Shown: positions 1 through 10,192 of the stretch, in pieces | Layout: every line of letters starts with the position of its first letter | Numbering within the stretch: the first letter of the stretch is position 1 | Assembly (NCBI RefSeq): GCF_004328705.1 | Contig: NZ_CP035319.1 | Location: forward strand, 496,001 to 560,000 | Length of the DNA stretch: 64,000 nt | Reading direction: 5' to 3' | Origin: Rhodococcus sp. ABRD24 | GTDB taxonomy: Bacteria > Actinomycetota > Actinomycetes > Mycobacteriales > Mycobacteriaceae | Position numbers and translations under genes: made by a program | Notes under the pieces: model-generated | What the model saw: only the letters and a program-made list of their open reading frames with translations | What the model was told of the DNA's origin: nothing | Databases searched by the model: none

Positions 1-147
1 GTCTCGGCGGACCGCGATCAACTGGTGGTCCCGCAGGAGCTGGTGCACGCGGGTGACGGCGACATCCAGGCTCTTCGACACGTCCACCAGCTGCAGCAGC
101 GAGATCGAACGGTCCAACACGTCATCGCAGTAAGGGATAGCACTCAC
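1..147 (-). CDS. Rv2175c-like winged-helix DNA-binding protein (N-terminal part only)
   Basis: The minus strand opens with a GTG at 147 (reading SAIPYCDDVLDRSISLLQLV) preceded by TAGGGGA, a plausible ribosome binding site. The frame runs off the left window edge after 49 codons. The visible part looks like the start of a helix-turn-helix domain (LLQLVDVSKSLDVAVTRVHQ). In M. tuberculosis the protein beside pknL is Rv2175c, a winged-helix DNA-binding substrate of PknL. Divergent placement next to pknL here supports the same assignment. The C-terminal two thirds and any phosphorylated threonine cannot be seen. Confidence 0.75.
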   Translation of the reverse strand, partial: MSAIPYCDDVLDRSISLLQLVDVSKSLDVAVTRVHQLLRDHQLIAVRRD

Positions 148-324
148 TCCCCTAACGTTATCGGGTCCGGGCGCCGCCGATCACCACGGTCCCACCGAAC
201 GCGACGCCCCCAGCGACGCCGGGGCAAACCGGAGCGTGCCGTCAGCTGACTACGATCTATGTGGATCTGCGACTCGAAACAGATACGGACGAGGGGCGCG
301 AGCTTGAACTCTGGAGGTCAACGG

Positions 325-2298
325 TTGATCGGCGTGGTGCTCGATCGCCGGTACCGCATCGATGCATCCATCGCCCGGGGCGGGATGTCCACCGTCTACC
401 GCGGCATGGATCTGCGTCTGGACCGCCCCGTCGCAATCAAGGTGATGGATCCCCAGTTCGCCGCCGACCCGCAGTTCCTGGCCCGGTTCGAGTTCGAGGC
501 CCGCGCCGTCGCCCGCCTCAATCATCCCGGCCTGGTCGGTGTCCACGATCAGGGCAGCGACGGCGAGCACGCGTTCCTCGTCATGGAACTGGTCGAGGGC
601 GGCACACTGCGCGAGCTGCTGCGCGAGCGCGGTCCGATGCCGCCGCACGCCGCCGCGGCCGTTGCCCGTCCGGTCCTCGAGGCGCTCGCCGTCGCCCACC
701 GGGCCGGGCTGGTGCACCGGGACATCAAGCCCGAGAACATCCTGATCTCGCATTCCGGGGAGGTGAAGATCGCCGACTTCGGGCTGGTCCGAGCAATCGC
801 CGCTTCGAGCACCACCTCGCGCAGCGTCATCCTCGGTACTGCCGCGTACCTGTCACCGGAACAGGTGACCACCGGCAGCGCCGACGCCCGCAGCGACGTC
901 TATGCCGCCGGCGTGCTCCTGTTCGAGATGCTCACCGGCCAAACACCTTTCACCGGCGATACCTCGTTGTCGATCGCGTACCAGCGGATCGACAACGACG
1001 TACCCGAGCCGAGCTCGCACATCGAAGGGGTACCGCCGGAGTTCGACGACCTGGTGGTCCGCGCCACCGAACGCGACCCACAGGACCGCTTCGCCGATGC
1101 CGGTGCGATGGCGGCGCAGTTGCGGGCGGTGGCCACGCAGCTGCAACTGCCGGCGTACCGGGTTCCGGCACCCCGCCGAACCGCGCAGCAGGCCGGCGTC
1201 CCGACCGCAGCGACCACCCGCACCCCGCTCGAGCCGGGGGCCACATCGGACGCGGATCCGACGGTCGTCACGCCCGCACCAAGAGCGGACCCGCATGTCG
1301 GCGCCCGGAACGCCGGCCCACACCACACCAAGGTGGTCACCACCTCCACTCCCCGGCTACCCGACGAGTCAGAGATCGGCGACGAGCACCCGTTCGACGG
1401 CGCGGCTGTTCGACGCAAGCGGTCGCGTCGCGCGATCATCGTGTGGGTGCTGGTGGTTCTCATGATCGCATCAGCGGTGGGACTCGGCGGCTGGTGGTTG
1501 GGCTCCGGCCGGTTCGCCGCCGTGCCGGCTGTCGCTGGCCTCGATCGCGCGGCGGCGGCGTCCGCGGTCGAGGCCGCCGGGTTCACAGCCGAGACCCGTG
1601 GCGAGTACTCGAACACGGCGGGCGCCGAGACGCTGGTCGGCACCGATCCGTCCGCCGGGTCGAAAGTGCCGCGGGGATCGTCGGTGGTTCTGCTCGTTTC
1701 CCTGGGCCGGCCCACGGTGCCGGAGGTGACCGGGGGCGGGGATTCCGAGACGGTGGCACGTGGCCTCCGCGATCGCACGTTCGAACCGGTCGACGGCGGC
1801 GAGGCCTTCAGCACCCGCGTCCCGGTCGGCGCCGTCGCGGCACTCGACCCAGCGCCCGGAACGGCGCTGGACGTCGGCTCGCAGGTGCGGATGATCCGCA
1901 GCAAAGGTGCACCGCCGGTGACCATCCCCAATGTCGCAGGGCTGTCGGCGGACGCCGCACGCACCTCTCTCGAGGCCGTCGGGATCACGGTCCGCGACGT
2001 GATTCAGGTATTCGACGCGAAGGTGAACGGCGGCGACGCGGTCGGCACCGACCCAGCCGTGGGCACGTCCGTGACCGCGGGCACCAGCGTCGTCCTGCGG
2101 GTGTCGAACGCGGTCGAGGTGCCGTCGCTGCTCGGACGCACGGTCGGGTCCGCGAAGTCCGAGCTGGACCGACTGGGCCTGCGGTACGAGGTCCGTCAGG
2201 TGGCCGGATCAGACCGCTCGCTGGTGATCTCCCAGAACCCCGGCTCGGACGATCGCGTTGCTCCCGGCAGCACCGTCACGCTGATCTCCTTCCCGTGA
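325..2298 (+). CDS. pknL: Serine/threonine protein kinase PknL with four PASTA domains
   Basis: Transmembrane sensor kinase of about 657 residues. The cytoplasmic kinase domain covers roughly residues 8-270, with a glycine-rich loop (ARGGMSTVYRG), VAIK lysine at 39, HRDIKPEN near 131 and DFG near 151. A Ser/Thr/Pro-rich juxtamembrane stretch follows, then one membrane helix near 370-392 (IIVWVLVVLMIASAVGLGG) and four PASTA repeats to the C-terminus. PASTA domains in PrkC/PknB kinases bind muropeptides or lipid II, so a cell-wall sensing role is inferred. I chose TTG 325 because GGAGG lies 7 nt upstream; in-frame codons back to 259 exist. The Rv2175c-like target gene is divergent and adjacent. 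M. tuberculosis PknL is shorter and lacks PASTA repeats; corynebacterial PknL has them. Confidence 0.93.
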   Translation: MIGVVLDRRYRIDASIARGGMSTVYRGMDLRLDRPVAIKVMDPQFAADPQFLARFEFEARAVARLNHPGLVGVHDQGSDGEHAFLVMELVEGGTLRELLRERGPMPPHAAAAVARPVLEALAVAHRAGLVHRDIKPENILISHSGEVKIADFGLVRAIAASSTTSRSVILGTAAYLSPEQVTTGSADARSDVYAAGVLLFEMLTGQTPFTGDTSLSIAYQRIDNDVPEPSSHIEGVPPEFDDLVVRATERDPQDRFADAGAMAAQLRAVATQLQLPAYRVPAPRRTAQQAGVPTAATTRTPLEPGATSDADPTVVTPAPRADPHVGARNAGPHHTKVVTTSTPRLPDESEIGDEHPFDGAAVRRKRSRRAIIVWVLVVLMIASAVGLGGWWLGSGRFAAVPAVAGLDRAAAASAVEAAGFTAETRGEYSNTAGAETLVGTDPSAGSKVPRGSSVVLLVSLGRPTVPEVTGGGDSETVARGLRDRTFEPVDGGEAFSTRVPVGAVAALDPAPGTALDVGSQVRMIRSKGAPPVTIPNVAGLSADAARTSLEAVGITVRDVIQVFDAKVNGGDAVGTDPAVGTSVTAGTSVVLRVSNAVEVPSLLGRTVGSAKSELDRLGLRYEVRQVAGSDRSLVISQNPGSDDRVAPGSTVTLISFP

Positions 2299-2321
2299 TC
2301 CCGCGCCCCCACCTGAACGAC

Positions 2322-2366
2322 TGAAAGGTCCCTTCACGCGCTCTCAGCGAATGAAGGGACCTTTCA
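2322..2366. terminator. Bidirectional stem-loop between pknL and aroG
   Basis: Perfect 15-bp arms (TGAAAGGTCCCTTCA at 2322-2336 and its complement at 2352-2366) enclose a 15-nt loop between two convergent genes. The position suggests a shared terminator. The arm core TGAAGGGACC recurs as a compact palindrome at 59061. Confidence 0.75.
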
Positions 2367-2384
2367 GATCGGCGGGAGTTGGCG

Positions 2385-4360
<1,976 letters not shown>

Positions 4361-4430
4361 GGAGGCAGCCTATGCCCCACGCGCAGGGGTACCTCACACG
4401 GCGCCCCCCGATTCGTAGAAGGGTCCATCC

Positions 4431-5744
4431 GTGCGCAGCCCCACCCCCGATTCCGTCGCCGGGTCCGAACCGATCCACGGTCGGACGCCACCGGGACAAG
4501 GACTGCCCGCTGCCACCGTCGCGTGCCGGATCGCGATCGCGACCGCCCTGGCGATCGGAATGCTCTTCAACCTCTACGGGTTCCCGGGACTGCGTGAGTT
4601 CGGTAACCACTACCGGATCGATCTCGACGTCTATCGGCTCGGTGGGGCGGCGTTCGCGTCGGGTGCCGAGCTCTACGGCCAGATGCCGCCGACGTTCCAC
4701 GGCTCGCAACTGCCGTTCACGTATCCACCGCTCGCGGCCGTGGTGTTCGTCCCGATGTCGTGGATCTCGCTCGCCACGGCCGGCGTCGTGCTCACCGTCC
4801 TGACGCTGGTCGCACTGTTCGCGACCGTGGTGCTGACGCTGAGATCGGTCGGCGTCGCGCCACGCACGACAATGCTGTGGGCCGCGGCCGGTGCCACCGC
4901 CCTGGCGCTGATGCTCGAGCCGGTGCGTTCGACGCTCGACTACGGGCAGGTGAACATCCTGCTGATGGTGTTCGTAGCGGCCGACATCCTGCCGAAGAAG
5001 ACGCCGTGGCCACGCGGCATGCTGATCGGCCTCGTGGCCGCGCTCAAGCTGACCCCCGCGGTGTTCGTCCTGTACTTCCTGATCCGGAAGGACTTCCGGG
5101 CCACGGTGACGACCGGACTGAGCTTCCTCGCGTGTACCGCGATCGGATTCCTGGCTACCCGCGGCGATTCGTGGACGTACTGGACCGACACCCTGTTCGA
5201 CTCGAGCCGCATCGGCGAGCCCGGCTACCCGGCGAATCAGAGCCTGACCGGGATGTTGGCCCGGCTGGGGTTCGATCCGTCGATGCGGTCGATGCTGTGG
5301 ATCGCCGCGGCACTGCTGATCCTCGTCCCGGCCACGATTGCGATGCACCGCGCCTTCACCGCCGGGGCGCCCGCACTGGCGCTGTGCATCAACGCCCTGT
5401 TCGGCCTGCTGGTGTCGCCGGTCTCATGGTCGCACCACTGGGTGTGGGTGGTTCCGCTACTGGTCCTACTCGCGGTACACGCCCACCGTCGGCGCAGCGT
5501 CGGCCTCGGGGTCTTCGTCGCCGCGAGTTGGGCCCTTTTCCAGATCGCACCCCACTGGAGCCTCGGTGAAGGCCGCTGGAGTGGGGTGGGCTGGCCTCTG
5601 TGGGACCAGTTCCTCGCGTCGTCGTATGTCTGGTGGGCCGTCGCGGTGATCGTCGCGATCGCCGGCGCCGGTCTCCCTCCCCGACCGCGTGTCGACCGCT
5701 CCTCGGCCCACGGGGACCCCGCAGACCTCACCACCGTCTCGTGA
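4431..5744 (+). CDS. GT87-family alpha-(1->2)-mannosyltransferase (Rv2181-like)
   Basis: Polytopic GT-C glycosyltransferase of 437 residues with about ten hydrophobic segments. An acidic motif after the first membrane helix (YRIDLDVYRLGG) and FTYPPLAAVVFVP are typical of the GT87 polyprenyl-phosphate-mannose-dependent enzymes. The M. tuberculosis gene at this position, Rv2181, adds alpha-1,2-mannose branches to lipomannan and lipoarabinomannan outside the membrane. GTG 4431 follows GAAGGG. The last 279 bp lie antisense to the end of the DUF4436 gene on the other strand, an unusually long tail-to-tail overlap. Confidence 0.88.
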   Translation: MRSPTPDSVAGSEPIHGRTPPGQGLPAATVACRIAIATALAIGMLFNLYGFPGLREFGNHYRIDLDVYRLGGAAFASGAELYGQMPPTFHGSQLPFTYPPLAAVVFVPMSWISLATAGVVLTVLTLVALFATVVLTLRSVGVAPRTTMLWAAAGATALALMLEPVRSTLDYGQVNILLMVFVAADILPKKTPWPRGMLIGLVAALKLTPAVFVLYFLIRKDFRATVTTGLSFLACTAIGFLATRGDSWTYWTDTLFDSSRIGEPGYPANQSLTGMLARLGFDPSMRSMLWIAAALLILVPATIAMHRAFTAGAPALALCINALFGLLVSPVSWSHHWVWVVPLLVLLAVHAHRRRSVGLGVFVAASWALFQIAPHWSLGEGRWSGVGWPLWDQFLASSYVWWAVAVIVAIAGAGLPPRPRVDRSSAHGDPADLTTVS

Positions 5745-6626
5745 CCCACGCGGCGGTTCTTCCGCCGCTGTGTCCCGCCACCAGCACCAAACGTACAACG
5801 CGAGCGATCCGACGAGCGTCACCACCACCCACATGGTCAACGCGATGTCCACCCACGAACCGATCGGCGGACTACCGGGCAGGATTCCGCGCAGTGGGAT
5901 GACTGCGAACAGCATTGCCGCCATCCAGCCGAGCATGTCGGTGTGCACGAGCCTGCGACGCCGCGCGGTCTGGACCGCCACAAACGCCGCGAGCACCGCC
6001 AGCACCGCCATCATCAGCAACAGGATCGCCGAATAGACGAGCGTCCCCCCGGAACGCTCGAACTGCAGATTCGTACCCTCGCCGGTCGCCGAGAACTGAT
6101 CGTCGACGTCCACCCGCTCCTGCCGCATGTTCCAACCGTCGAGACGACCGTCGAACAGCACCCGGGTGGGGTGCAATTCGGTACCGCTACCGGTCCCGGT
6201 GTATGCCTCGACCAACAGCGGGCTGACGTCGAAGCGGTCCAGTGGCCAATGGCCGGCCGATCCCCGCACGATCAACTGGGCGTCGAATGTCGTGGGTACC
6301 GATCCCGCAGGAAAGACCAATTCCGTCTTCGACGTACTGGGCACCACGAACAGGCTGATCGGACGGTCCAGCGTGTCGCCGTTCTCGCTGTAGAAGTCGC
6401 TACCCGGCGCGATCGTGACCTCGACATCGAGCCGGTCGGCGGTCGGGTGCAGCGACGTGGACGTGACGAGAACGATCACCTCGTCGGGAGCGGGCATCGT
6501 TGTCACCCAACCGGTATCGCGCGAACTGCTCGCGGCATACACCGCAAGCGAACCGACATAGACACAGGCCATCACCGCTACGACGATGCCCCAGAGCACA
6601 CGCGGCCGGGTACGCAGGAAGGACAC
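5466..6626 (-). CDS. DUF4436 integral membrane protein (Rv2180c-like) with an abnormal C-terminal tail
   Basis: Residues about 1-290 form a normal DUF4436 protein: an N-terminal membrane helix (VLWGIVVAVMACVYVGSL), a periplasmic domain (EVTIAPGSDFYSENGD), then three C-terminal helices ending YVWCWWRDT. Function is unknown. After this the frame continues about 95 residues into sequence antisense to the mannosyltransferase gene, with an Arg/Asp/Pro-rich composition that looks like a shadow of that gene. M. tuberculosis Rv2180c is about 295 residues, so a lost stop or a frameshift near 5745 is likely. I chose GTG 6626, after the stop of the upstream acyltransferase gene; the frame is open further up. 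Confidence 0.8.
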   Translation of the reverse strand: MSFLRTRPRVLWGIVVAVMACVYVGSLAVYAASSSRDTGWVTTMPAPDEVIVLVTSTSLHPTADRLDVEVTIAPGSDFYSENGDTLDRPISLFVVPSTSKTELVFPAGSVPTTFDAQLIVRGSAGHWPLDRFDVSPLLVEAYTGTGSGTELHPTRVLFDGRLDGWNMRQERVDVDDQFSATGEGTNLQFERSGGTLVYSAILLLMMAVLAVLAAFVAVQTARRRRLVHTDMLGWMAAMLFAVIPLRGILPGSPPIGSWVDIALTMWVVVTLVGSLALYVWCWWRDTAAEEPPRGSRDGGEVCGVPVGRGAVDTRSGRETGAGDRDDHRDGPPDIRRREELVPQRPAHPTPAAFTEAPVGCDLEKGPTRGDEDPEADAAPTVGVYRE

Positions 6627-6657
6627 GATTGGCAAGATACCGCGCGCAGCGGCGCGC

Positions 6658-7395
6658 TCAGCTGGCCTGGGTGTCCGGCACGCGAGTGACGTCGGCGGCA
6701 GGCCGAGTCTCCGGCGCGGTACCGGCGGCATCCTTCAGAGTTGCCGCGTAGATGTCGACGTACTCCTGACCGGACAGGCGCATCAGCTTGTACATGACCT
6801 CATCGGTGATGGCGCGCTCGACGAACCGGTTACCGCCCATCCCCTCGAATCGGGAGAAGTCGATCGGCTCACCTATGCGGACGGTGACCTTGGCCGGCCG
6901 CCACACGCGCGAACCGATCGGATTCACCTTCGCGGTGTCGATCATGGCTACGGGGATGACTTTGACGCCCGACTCGAGCGCGAGCCGCGCCATGCCGGTC
7001 TTGCCCTTGTACAGCCGCCCGTCGGGAGAGCGGGTGCCCTCGGGGTAGATGCCGAGCAGCTTGCCCTCGGAGAGCACGCGCAGACCCGCATTGAGTGCGT
7101 CCTGCGCGGCATCGGCACCGGTCCGGTCTATCGGCACCTGACCAACGGCAGAGAAGAACCACCTCTGGAAGGCTCCCTTTGCGCCTGTGCCCGTGAAGTA
7201 CTCGCTCTTGGCGAGGAAAGTTATGCGTCGATTGACCCTCAGCGGCAAGAAGAACGAGTCGAGCACGGCTTGGTGGTTGCTGGCCAGAATCGCCGGGCCG
7301 TCCGCCGGAATGTTCTCGGCACCTTCGAGTTTCGGGCGGCCGAGGAGCCACAGCATGGGACCCAACAACACGTACTTAAACAGCCAGTACCACAT
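6658..7395 (-). CDS. 1-acyl-sn-glycerol-3-phosphate acyltransferase (PlsC family, Rv2182c-like)
   Basis: Acylates lysophosphatidate or a related acceptor in phospholipid synthesis at the membrane. The 245-residue protein shows the family motifs in order: NHQAVLDS (the HX4D catalytic pair), GQVPIDRTGADAA, IYPEGTRSPDG (EGTR block) and VIPVAMIDT. The N-terminus (WYWLFKYVLLGPMLWLLG) is hydrophobic. ATG 7395 is preceded by GGAAGGA. It sits in a minus-strand run below the glucokinase gene and above DUF4436, the same neighbourhood as in mycobacteria and corynebacteria. The exact acceptor is unproven. Confidence 0.92.
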   Translation of the reverse strand: MWYWLFKYVLLGPMLWLLGRPKLEGAENIPADGPAILASNHQAVLDSFFLPLRVNRRITFLAKSEYFTGTGAKGAFQRWFFSAVGQVPIDRTGADAAQDALNAGLRVLSEGKLLGIYPEGTRSPDGRLYKGKTGMARLALESGVKVIPVAMIDTAKVNPIGSRVWRPAKVTVRIGEPIDFSRFEGMGGNRFVERAITDEVMYKLMRLSGQEYVDIYAATLKDAAGTAPETRPAADVTRVPDTQAS

Positions 7396-7522
7396 GGCGT
7401 CCTTCCGTCCGGGGTCGATTCCCCCAGTCCTACCTAGGGGTTGACTGTACTCAGCGTGACCGTGAGGTGCCACACGGTGGCCTGGTCAGGACTGGGTTCC
7501 GCGGACACCATCGGGCCCCGGG

Positions 7523-8506
7523 TCACGGACCCGAGACCGCGGTCCGTGCGAGGTCGGCAGCGCCGATCATGCCGGCGGCCTCACCGAGCTGCGTGTGCCG
7601 GATCCGGGCCAGCGGACGGTGCCCCGCTCCGGTGACGAGGCCCGCGTAATGCTCACGCGCAGCGTCGAGGAACAGCGGCGCAGAACTGCCCACGCCGCCG
7701 CAGATCACAACCAAGTCAGGGTCGAAGACATCCGTCACCGTGGCGAGCCCCACCCCGAGCCACCGTGCGAAATCCGCGAACGTCTCGATCGCGAGCATGT
7801 CGCCTTCCTGCGCGGCGGCGGCGATCCGTCGTCCCGTGAGCGACCCCGGGTCGACTGCAACATCGCGCGCGAGCACCGTCGACGCCGACGGATCAGCCGC
7901 GAGCAGTTCGAGTGCGGTGTCCACCAGCGCAGTGCCACTGCAGTAGCGCTCCCAGCATCCACGTTTGCCGCACGCACAGGCTCGTCCGTCCGGAACGACC
8001 TGCAGATGTCCCAGCTCCGGTGCGACGCCGAACGAGCCGCGATAGAGCTGGCCGTCGACGAGCAACGCGGCACCGATTCCGGTTCCGATCGCAACGATCA
8101 CGACGTTGCGGCCGCCGGCGGCCGCGCCGAATCGGCTCTCGGCCCATGCTGCCGCATTGGCGTCGTGCTCGAGCACCACGGGCAGCCCGAGCATGTCACC
8201 GAGAATCCGCGCAACCGGAGCATCCACCCACGGCACATGCGGCGCGAACCGGACCGTGGTGCGGTCCAGATCGATGAAGCCCGCCACCGCCAGTCCGACG
8301 GCAGCGACCTCGTGCCGACCCGCCAGCTCGCTCACGGCCCGGCAGATCCCGCGTTCCAGGGCGTCCGCGGAATGCGGGGTGGGCGCGCGCGTCGAATCGA
8401 GTACCTCACCGTTCGCGTCGACCACCGACGCCCGGATGCTCGTGCCGCCGATATCGATTCCGACTGTGAGCAGCTCGGTGTTCTCCACGACAAGTATTCT
8501 GCCCAT
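7523..8506 (-). CDS. glk: ROK-family glucokinase
   Basis: Phosphorylates glucose to glucose 6-phosphate in the cytoplasm. The 327-residue protein carries the ATP-binding DIGGTSIRASVVD motif near residue 18, LEHDANAAAWAE with the catalytic Asp, AIGTGIGAA and the ROK zinc motif CACGKRGCWE. Corynebacterium glutamicum has a ROK glucokinase gene at the same place beside plsC, which supports glucokinase over a repressor; there is no N-terminal helix-turn-helix. ATG 8506 has GGGGCGG upstream; GTG 8488 is an alternative. An ATP- versus polyphosphate-dependent reaction cannot be told from the sequence. Confidence 0.9.
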   Translation of the reverse strand: MGRILVVENTELLTVGIDIGGTSIRASVVDANGEVLDSTRAPTPHSADALERGICRAVSELAGRHEVAAVGLAVAGFIDLDRTTVRFAPHVPWVDAPVARILGDMLGLPVVLEHDANAAAWAESRFGAAAGGRNVVIVAIGTGIGAALLVDGQLYRGSFGVAPELGHLQVVPDGRACACGKRGCWERYCSGTALVDTALELLAADPSASTVLARDVAVDPGSLTGRRIAAAAQEGDMLAIETFADFARWLGVGLATVTDVFDPDLVVICGGVGSSAPLFLDAAREHYAGLVTGAGHRPLARIRHTQLGEAAGMIGAADLARTAVSGP

Positions 8507-8582
8507 CCGCCCCGAATGCCGGTACGCCAGGTACCACTGACTCGGAACCCGTCAGCAGTCGACCGGTTTCCGCCGCAACACC

Positions 8583-8939
8583 TCAGTTCTTGATCGTGAC
8601 GTCGATCGGCACGAAGGAGGATGTGCCACCGGCCGGATCGGGCTCGGTCCCCGGGGACGCGGGGGCCCACTCGTGGTTGTCGAGCGCTTCGCGTAGCACC
8701 GCAAGCAGGGTGGACGCCTGTCCCGCGAGCAGGGTGACGAGGTCGTGTTGCTCGCCCCGGATCAGCGCCGCGAGCGCACACAGCGGACACCACGAGCAGC
8801 TGGGGCAGGGAGCGGGATCGCCGACAGCACCCTCCGGCCGCGGCGCCGCCGCCTTCTGCAGGACCGGCCCGAGCCTCTCGAGCACCGTTTCGGCAAGAGC
8901 CCGCAGTTCCGCGGTGAGCTCGGCGTGTTCGCCCGTCAC
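8583..8939 (-). CDS. Rv2183c-like conserved protein with a cysteine cluster
   Basis: Small 118-residue protein of unknown function. An N-terminal helical region (ELTAELRALAETVLERLGPVLQKAA) is followed by four cysteines in CPSCSWCPLCAL, a likely metal or Fe-S knuckle, then another helix and a disordered Pro/Gly-rich tail. The GTG start at 8939 overlaps the stop codon of the ArsA-like gene by 4 bp (GTGA), so the two are probably translationally coupled and may act together. Confidence 0.82.
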   Translation of the reverse strand: MTGEHAELTAELRALAETVLERLGPVLQKAAAPRPEGAVGDPAPCPSCSWCPLCALAALIRGEQHDLVTLLAGQASTLLAVLREALDNHEWAPASPGTEPDPAGGTSSFVPIDVTIKN

Positions 8940-10192
8940 TGCGGCCACACCGCGGGGTCGGGCACGAACCGCACCACCAGATCGGCACCGTCGAAGTCCG
9001 CATCCCGGACCGTGCACCGTCGAAGCACCGATGCCAGACGAATCCGACGTCTCTTCCCGTCGGCCCCCACCACCAAGTCGTCCTCCACTCGTCCCAGCGT
9101 CAACGTTCCCGGGTCCGTGAGCGGCAAGTGCATCCGCATCTCGTACACCGAGTCCACTCCCGACCCCGATTCGAGTGTGACGCGGATCGGTCGCGATCCG
9201 TCCACGAGCATCGCGCCGGCATCGGCCACGCCCCGGAAGACCGACCGCGCCAACACATCGAGAGCGTCCCACCCTATCGGTTCGGCGTCGGCCCGGTCCG
9301 CCGTCAAGATCGGGACGTCGCCCGCCACCGCCTCGACGGCGGACAGTACGTCCTGCTGCGCCGCGCGGCAGCCCTCGTACCAGGCCATCATGAACGCCAC
9401 GCCGGACTGCGAATCCACTTCCGGCAGAAGCTTGTTGACGATGATCGCATCCACCCGCAGGCCCGCCAACGCCGCAGCCGACAGCACCCGCCGCGTCTCG
9501 GCCAGCGCCACGCGTTCGGCGGTGGTCACCACCCGCAACGCCGTGCGGGACCAGTCGGAGAGCAGCGTGGTCACCGCCGCAGTGGCATCGACGAGGCGAT
9601 CGATCAGCGCGACGATCAGCGCCAGCCGGGTATCCGGCGATGTCGCCGCGGCGACGCGTCGGTGCTGTGGCCACACCCGCTCCACATAACCCGCGACCGT
9701 CTCCGGCACGGCCAGCATGCGCAGCGCTTCCGCCGTCGGCGGGCAGTCGACGACAATCACGTCCCAGCGCGACCGCGCGGCCAGGCGGGCAACCTCACCG
9801 AGACCGAGCAGGTCCTCGATCCCGGGCATCCCGGTCAGTTCCTCCGGTGCGAGGTCTGCGAACTGTGCGCCGTGGTCGTGGGTGCCCCCGAGCGCCAGGA
9901 GAGCGACGAGCCCTCGATACCGCTCCTCGAGCAGCGCGAGCGTGTCGATTTCGAGAGCGTCGAGGCGATCGGTGATCCGTACCTCACCGGCCACCGCACG
10001 CCCTCGAACGCCGATCGGCCGGTCGAGGACGTCGGACAGCGAGTGCGCCGGATCGAGCGAGACGATCAGAACCCGACGCCCGTCCCGTGCGAGGGCCACC
10101 GCGGTCGCTGCCGCAAGCGTCGTCTTGCCTACCCCGCCTTTTCCGACGACCAGCCGGACCTGGGTGACCGCGCCGGAACCTTGGGCGCTCAG
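8936..10192 (-). CDS. ArsA-like ATPase (Rv2184c-like), probable CTG start
   Basis: Soluble P-loop ATPase of the ArsA/GET3 class, about 418 residues. The deviant Walker A, VVGKGGVGKTTLAAAT, lies at residues 15-30. DPAHSLSDVL (switch I) and VVDCPPTAEALRML (switch II) follow, then a C-terminal beta-rich domain. The reading frame must include the P-loop, but upstream of it there is no in-frame ATG, GTG or TTG. The first plausible initiator is CTG 10192, which overlaps the stop of the preceding SRPBCC gene as CTGA. Starting at GTG 10099 would remove the P-loop. GET3 relatives target tail-anchored proteins and ArsA pumps arsenite; neither role is shown here, and no ArsB neighbours it. Confidence 0.85.
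   Translation of the reverse strand: MSAQGSGAVTQVRLVVGKGGVGKTTLAAATAVALARDGRRVLIVSLDPAHSLSDVLDRPIGVRGRAVAGEVRITDRLDALEIDTLALLEERYRGLVALLALGGTHDHGAQFADLAPEELTGMPGIEDLLGLGEVARLAARSRWDVIVVDCPPTAEALRMLAVPETVAGYVERVWPQHRRVAAATSPDTRLALIVALIDRLVDATAAVTTLLSDWSRTALRVVTTAERVALAETRRVLSAAALAGLRVDAIIVNKLLPEVDSQSGVAFMMAWYEGCRAAQQDVLSAVEAVAGDVPILTADRADAEPIGWDALDVLARSVFRGVADAGAMLVDGSRPIRVTLESGSGVDSVYEMRMHLPLTDPGTLTLGRVEDDLVVGADGKRRRIRLASVLRRCTVRDADFDGADLVVRFVPDPAVWPQ

Noticed and set aside
261..2324. Alternative 687-codon frame over pknL
   Set aside because: Same region as the clearly matched kinase-PASTA frame; Arg-rich shadow.
8940..9674. Upstream part of the Rv2183c-like frame
   Set aside because: Shadow of the ArsA-like gene; the GTGA overlap gives a better start.
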